A program made the position numbers and the translations under genes. DNA of 64,000 bases from Liolophura sinensis (Eukaryota; Mollusca; Polyplacophora; Chitonida; Chitonidae): NCBI RefSeq assembly GCF_032854445.1, contig NC_088302.1:188001-252000 (forward strand). Direction: 5' to 3'. Within the stretch, counting starts at the first letter, position 1. Each line of letters opens with the position of its first letter. Under the pieces are notes generated by a model. That model saw only the letters and a program-made list of their open reading frames with translations. It was not told where the DNA came from and did not search any database. Below are positions 59,300-64,000 of this stretch, one piece after another.

Positions 59300-59582
59300 G
59301 AGAGTCAACATCTGGACATGACGTAGAGTCAGACAGTCAACAACTGGACTTGATATGGAATCAGAAAGAATGTAGAGCCATAAAGTCAACAAATGTGCAT
59401 GATGTAGAGTCAGACAGTTAACAACTGGACATAATGTGGAGTAAGAAAGTCAACAACTGGCCATTTTGTTGAGTCAGAAAGTCAACGACCAGACAGAATG
59501 TACAATCAGAAGTCAACAACTGGACATGATGTAGAGTCAGAAAGTCAACAACTGACCACGATGTAGAGTAAGAAAGTGAACA
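59300..59582. repeat. ~32-bp minisatellite, about 9 diverged copies
   Basis: The unit follows agtcaacaactggacatgat then gtagagtcagaa, with length changes of a few bases between copies. Confidence 0.88.
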
Positions 59583-60368
59583 CAATATCCAGTTTGTTCT
59601 GATGTCCGCCTTATAAACAACTTGGTGTATTCCTAAGAAGAAGAAGACGCCATAAGCGTCATGGCGAACAGCCAAGAGCACGGTACTGAACACATGGCCA
59701 ACCAGACTTCGGAACCTGCAGGTGTGCTCGAGGAACAACCCTTGACATTCCCAAATAACCCTTGTTACATCATGAATGGGCAATAAAGTTTGTATAACTG
59801 TTATCTTGAGCTCCGTTTTAACGGGCTCTCCTGGTTTCTTGTGCATTTAACAGAGCTCAGTGATCCGACACACCAACTCTCTTGACATGTTTTATGACTC
59901 GCCAGATAAACAATGCAGGACATTATCTACACTCTGTCGACGCACCGTTATGTAACTGTATACAGATCTATCGTAAAAGATGGCCAAAATGCCGTACATG
60001 TAGACGTAAAAATAGAACACAAAGCTATATATAAAGGACACTAACATCTTTTCGCTTGCAGATTACTCCACTGACAGACGTGAGCACAGTTAAGCAGCAT
60101 GGCGTATAAATGGCTTCCCAATTAGTCAACAATCGACAGTTGTTAATTGAAGATGAAGAGTTCAAATTCAAATCAGCTGTTTGTCAAATCTAAATGACCA
60201 ACAAAATTTTAAGGCGTGATACTTGGCCAAAGAATTAGAAAAATAGAGAGACAAATGGACAGAAAGCAGAAAAGTGGACACATATACAGAGTGAAAGACG
60301 GAGAATGCTGGTAAAAGTAACCTCCTTTCCAATGACGGCATGAATTATTACAGGAGTTAAATACTACA
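59583..60368. other. Unique sequence
   Basis: Nothing recognised between the 32-bp and 51-bp arrays. Confidence 0.45.
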
Positions 60369-61640
60369 ACAGAACGTCAACATTTCTCGTCACCACACAC
60401 ACACTAAAGAAACTGACTTCCACTACGTCAACATATTCCGTCACGACACAAACTCTAAAGCAAATGACTGCAACAACGTCAACATATTCCGTCACGACAC
60501 AAACTCTAAAGAAACTGACTGCCGCAACGTCAACATATTCCGTCACGACACAAACTCGAAAGCAAATGACTGCCGCAACGTCAACATATTCCGTCACGAC
60601 ACAAACTCTCAAGAAACACAGCCACAACGCCAACATATTCCGTCACGACACACATTCTAAAGAAACTGACAGCCACAGCGTCAACATATTCCGTCACGAC
60701 ACAAACTCTAAAGAAACTGACTGCCGCAACGTCAACATATTCCGTCGCGACACACACTCTAAAGCAACTGACTGCCACAACGTCAACATATTCCATCCCG
60801 ACACAAACTCTAAAGAAACTGACAGTCACAACGCCAACATATTCTGTCACCACACACACTCTAAAGAAACTGACAGCCACAACGTCAACATATTCCGTCA
60901 CGACTCACCCTCTAAAGAAACTGACTACCGCAACGTCAACATATTCCGTCACGACACAAACTCTAAAGAAACTGACAGCCACAACGTCAACATATTCCGC
61001 CGCGACACAAACTCTAAAGCAACTGACAGCCACAACGTCAACATATTCCGTCACGACACAAACTCTAAAGAAACTGACAGCCACAACGTCAACATATTCC
61101 GTCACGACACACACTGTAAAGAAACTGACTGCCGCAACGTCAACATATTCCGTCACGACACAAACTCTAAAGAAACTGACAGTCACAACGTCAACATATT
61201 CCGTCACGACACAAACTCTAAAGAAACTGACTGCCGCAACGTCAACATATTCCGTCACGACACAAACTCGAAAGCAACTGACAGCCACAACGTCAACATA
61301 TTCCGTCACGACACAAACTCTAAAGAAACTGACAGCCACAACGTCAACATATTCCGTCGCGACACACACTCTAAAGCAACTGACTGCCACAACGTCAACA
61401 TATTCCATCACGACACAAACTCTAAAGAAACTGACAGCCACAACGTCAACATATTCCGTCACGACACACACTGTAAAGAAACTGACAGTCACAACGCCAA
61501 CATATTCTGTCACGACACACACTTTAAAGAAACTGACAGTCACAACGCCAACATATTCTGTCACGACACAAACTCTAAAGAAACTGACAGTCACAACGCC
61601 AACATATTCCATCACGACTCACCCTCTAAAGAAACTGACT
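60369..61640. repeat. 51-bp minisatellite, about 25 copies
   Basis: The unit is gtcacgacacaaactctaaa then gaaactgacagccacaacgt and caacatattcc (51 bp). Open frames of up to 412 codons (plus) and 236 codons (minus) arise because 51 is divisible by three. A short deletion near 60610 switches the plus frame from a TYSVTTQTLKK repeat to a NVNIFRHDTNSKETD repeat, which argues against selection for one peptide. Confidence 0.95.
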
Positions 61641-61998
61641 GTCGCCCAGTAAATGAAAAGTACTGGGCTTTAAGAAATATTACTTTCAATAAATTTCAAT
61701 AACAGTCGTATTCACTAAAACAGATATAGATCTGCCAAAAGAGGTGCACAATTAGTACCCATTGGAATACATGTGCGCCGTTAAATGCTATAGCTGCATT
61801 TCACAAAATATTTTATTTATGGGCAATTCCACTAGTTCAAAGAAAAATGAAACATCACTCAACTTTAACTGGATTTAATAAAACACATATAGATGGTACA
61901 TCTTACAAAGATTTGTATCTTTACAGAGACAATAACTGCAAATTGCAGACAGCGCTGGTATAGTGCCGTGACGTCACAATGACGCCCCATGGACTGCA
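61641..61998. other. Unique sequence
   Basis: Nothing recognised. Confidence 0.45.
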
Positions 61999-62078
61999 GC
62001 GTCACAAAGAAAAATGACGTCAGCCTGCACAGTATTTTAGCTTGTGCAGTAATTTAGCCGCGCAGGGTGTAAATTTTG
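61999..62078. repeat. Left copy of an ~80-bp imperfect duplication
   Basis: gcgtcacaaagaaaaatgac followed by gtcagcctgcacag and cgcagggtgtaaattttg. A diverged copy lies at 62246-62310, with a SINE between them. Confidence 0.75.
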
Positions 62079-62237
62079 TATCCGACCATAAGAGTCTTCC
62101 GGCAACCTGCGGACGGCCATGGGTGTCTCCCGGGCTCTGCCCGATTACCGCGCACCATAATAATGGCCACCGTCGTATAAGTGAGTCATTCTTGAGTACC
62201 GCTAAAACACCAATCAAATAAATAAATAAAATAAATA
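62079..62237 (+). mobile_element. 5'-truncated SINE (main family) with 9-bp target-site duplication
   Basis: From about the ccgaccataagagtcttccg region to the ttgagtaccgctaaaacac end and AAAT tail. The flanks 62070-62078 and 62238-62246 are both taaattttg. Confidence 0.85.
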
Positions 62238-62245
62238 TAAATTTT

Positions 62246-62310
62246 GCGTCACAGAGAAAAATGACGTCAGTCTGTGGAGTAATTTTGTTATGCAGGGTTT
62301 AAATCTCATA
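62246..62310. repeat. Right copy of the imperfect duplication
   Basis: gcgtcacagagaaaaatgac then gtcagtctgtggag and atgcagggtttaaatc, similar to 61999-62078. Confidence 0.72.
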
Positions 62311-63611
62311 TACCCCTTGTGGGCGTGGCCTGCAGCTCTGACATGTGTATGTCAACATTTTAACCCTCTTGCTCAGCCAATAACGGCCGAGAATCACGGA
62401 TGAAGTAGGGACAAGCCAATGCGTTTAGCCTATGGATAGCGTGTGCATACCTAGCCTTTGTTACATTATGTGCCATGTTTGACGATATCACAGACCATAA
62501 ACGATGGTGCTTATGCTATTCCCAGCAACGGAGGTAAGGGATAGTAGATAAAACAGAACACAAGACATTCTGAAGCTTGCGCACAAACAAGAGATGAACA
62601 AAGTAAAACAGATATCTCCAACATATTGCGTAATTCCCAGGCTAAAACAAAGGCGACGGGGTTTGACCTGCATGATCTAAGTGTAGTGCATCTCGGTGTT
62701 TTATTGTTTTATATGCATATGTTGACATACACAACAAAAAAATAAGATTGTCGTAGAATGACGATAGCGGCGTGAGAGGAGGTAGGTGAGATCTTTGTGC
62801 CAATCAAACACCCAGCATACCTTGACCAGGGGTAGCTGTCACAGAGGACAAATTTGTCCCTTTTCGATGTAAATGTACGCCATGTTTCCAATTGTCGTAT
62901 TGCAGGATTGTTTCTTCAATAATACCTATTTTAAGATCAAGATATTTTTAAGATCGGTGAAACATTTACGAGGGCCAAATCAACCAAACCTGTTATCCTT
63001 TGGCAGTGACACGTGTCCCTGACAACATGGTACACGGGTCTGACAAAATAGGCGTTCTGTTTCCGGAATCCTGTATTCCTACCACTGATACAGGTATTTA
63101 TACAGGTGTTCATCTTTCCGGACGGGATTCTAGAAGAGAATCGCCACATGGTAACACCCTTAAACTTCCACGTCCGTCCACCGAAAGAAACCTTCAACGA
63201 TTCTTCATTGTACCCTATAGACACAAGCAAGGTGTAAACAGAACTAAGAGAGGGGTGGAGGTCAGTGAAGACAAACGGGACATCAAACCCCATATGTGCG
63301 CTAGCATCGACGAGTAAACAGTGAGAGTGGAAGTCTTCCTTCAAAGGCTTTATGTACCTTTTATTAGCTCATCAGCTTCATGTACGGTGACAGGGTGATG
63401 AAAGAAAAATCTACGTAATGTACACATCGCACACAGCCGTCTCTGATGTACCTCTACTTTATTATTTTTTTGTCCGTCAACCTGCGTTGATAAAGACACT
63501 TCAAGGGAAGCAACATACTGAATGAAGGTGTGCTATTGATTCAAATTAATTGACTAAATTCGTTGAATGGATGATTTATTTGCTTCAAATACATATATTA
63601 TCAAAACATAT
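62311..63611. other. Unique sequence with overlapping unassigned frames
   Basis: Frames on both strands overlap at 62937-63344 (135 codons, minus) and 63000-63317 (105 codons, plus). Neither has a domain I know. The minus frame at 62488-62673 includes a hydrophobic stretch (MSCVLFYLLSLTSVAG) that resembles a signal peptide, but it lacks a convincing donor. Confidence 0.4.
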
Positions 63612-63770
63612 AAACCCACAACCATCCGCAGGTTGCTGACAAACCTTCCCACGTATGGCCGGAGAGGAAGCCAGCAAGAGGTGAACTTCAACTCACAGCG
63701 GCCACATGAGTGAGAGGCTCTTCGGTCATTGCGCACCGCTGGCACGCTCACCACTGCCCCCAGTAGGCCC
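63612..63770 (-). mobile_element. SINE (main family), 3'-truncated
   Basis: The head and central region on the minus strand are present (plus-strand aaacccacaaccatccgcag, gaggaagccagcaagag and gagaggctcttcggtc). The 3' end and tail are missing. Confidence 0.82.
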
Positions 63771-63924
63771 CCAGTGCTCTCTCGAATACACCTATACATC
63801 CATATATCCACATGTCTTCGAATATAATCTCCATTGCCCCATCAAGAACTGTGAATTTAAAGGCGTGTCAGGTACTTGGCGAAGTGAAGTGCTTTCCAGC
63901 CGTGATATCCAATTTCTTCCAACG

Positions 63925-63988
63925 TTAAGCGTGGATGTAACTCGTCAAGCGTGGATGTAACTCGTCAAGCGTGGATGTAACTCGTCAA
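63925..63988. repeat. 20-bp tandem repeat, about 3 copies
   Basis: cgtcaagcgtggatgtaact repeated three times close to the right edge. Confidence 0.9.
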
Positions 63989-64000
63989 ATGCATCTTTCG

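Noticed and set aside
60464-61702. 412-codon plus frame and 236-codon minus frame
   Set aside because: Product of a 51-bp array. The plus frame switches peptide after an indel, so no single product is maintained.
62488-62673. Minus frame with hydrophobic MSCVLFYLLSLTSVAG as the missing signal-peptide exon of the ADAMTS-like gene
   Set aside because: No convincing donor in phase 0 to join the TSP1 exon at 46603.
62937-63344. Overlapping 135-codon (minus) and 105-codon (plus) frames
   Set aside because: They overlap on opposite strands, neither has a known domain, and no splice or start evidence favours one.

Overview
This is a stretch of animal nuclear DNA, almost certainly from a mollusc (gastropod or bivalve). 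The reasons are intron-split coding exons with canonical GT/AG borders, many tRNA-derived SINE copies of a type I associate with molluscan genomes, the frequent tacatgta motif, and the lack of any long intact gene in 64 kb. There is no rRNA, free-standing tRNA, CRISPR or bacterial-style operon. Most long open frames are artefacts of tandem repeats whose unit lacks stops.

The one gene I can support is on the minus strand. Four exons (46476-46603, 46119-46185, 45506-45608, 38081-38214) join in phase into 144 codons: a thrombospondin type-1 repeat followed by the cysteine-rich module of the ADAMTS-like / papilin family of secreted matrix proteins. Introns are about 290, 510 and 7,291 bp. I find neither the signal-peptide exon nor the spacer and later exons, so the gene runs beyond what I can assign. 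The 38.1 kb exon may also be read through to a stop codon that overlaps an AATAAA hexamer.

The left part (about 1-43 kb) is AT-rich and very poor in CpG. It is packed with independent minisatellites with unit lengths from 13 to 86 bp. The largest are the 23-bp array at 6.8-8.5 kb, the 76-bp array at 18.2-20.1 kb, the 24-bp array at 21.5-23.2 kb, the 33-bp array at 27-28.4 kb, the 39-bp array at 30.5-32 kb, the 45-bp array at 32-34 kb and the 44-bp array at 38.9-42.2 kb. Counting both parts, arrays cover roughly 40% of the window by my tally. A decayed Penelope-like retroelement lies at 10.0-13.0 kb, with an inverted copy of its 3' end on its left. A candidate foldback element interrupts the 23-bp array at 8.5-9.5 kb.

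The right part (about 43.5-64 kb) is much richer in CpG, including inside its minisatellites. It holds the three 5'-most exons found, two copies of a second tRNA-headed SINE (47.1 and 56.8 kb), several copies of the main SINE (some with clear target-site duplications) and further arrays at 47.6, 51.5, 55.8 and 60.4 kb. The CpG step near 43.5 kb falls inside the 7.3-kb intron. It would fit an unmethylated 5' region leading into a methylated, CpG-depleted gene body, with much of the left part being intron of the same minus-strand gene. That last point is inference.
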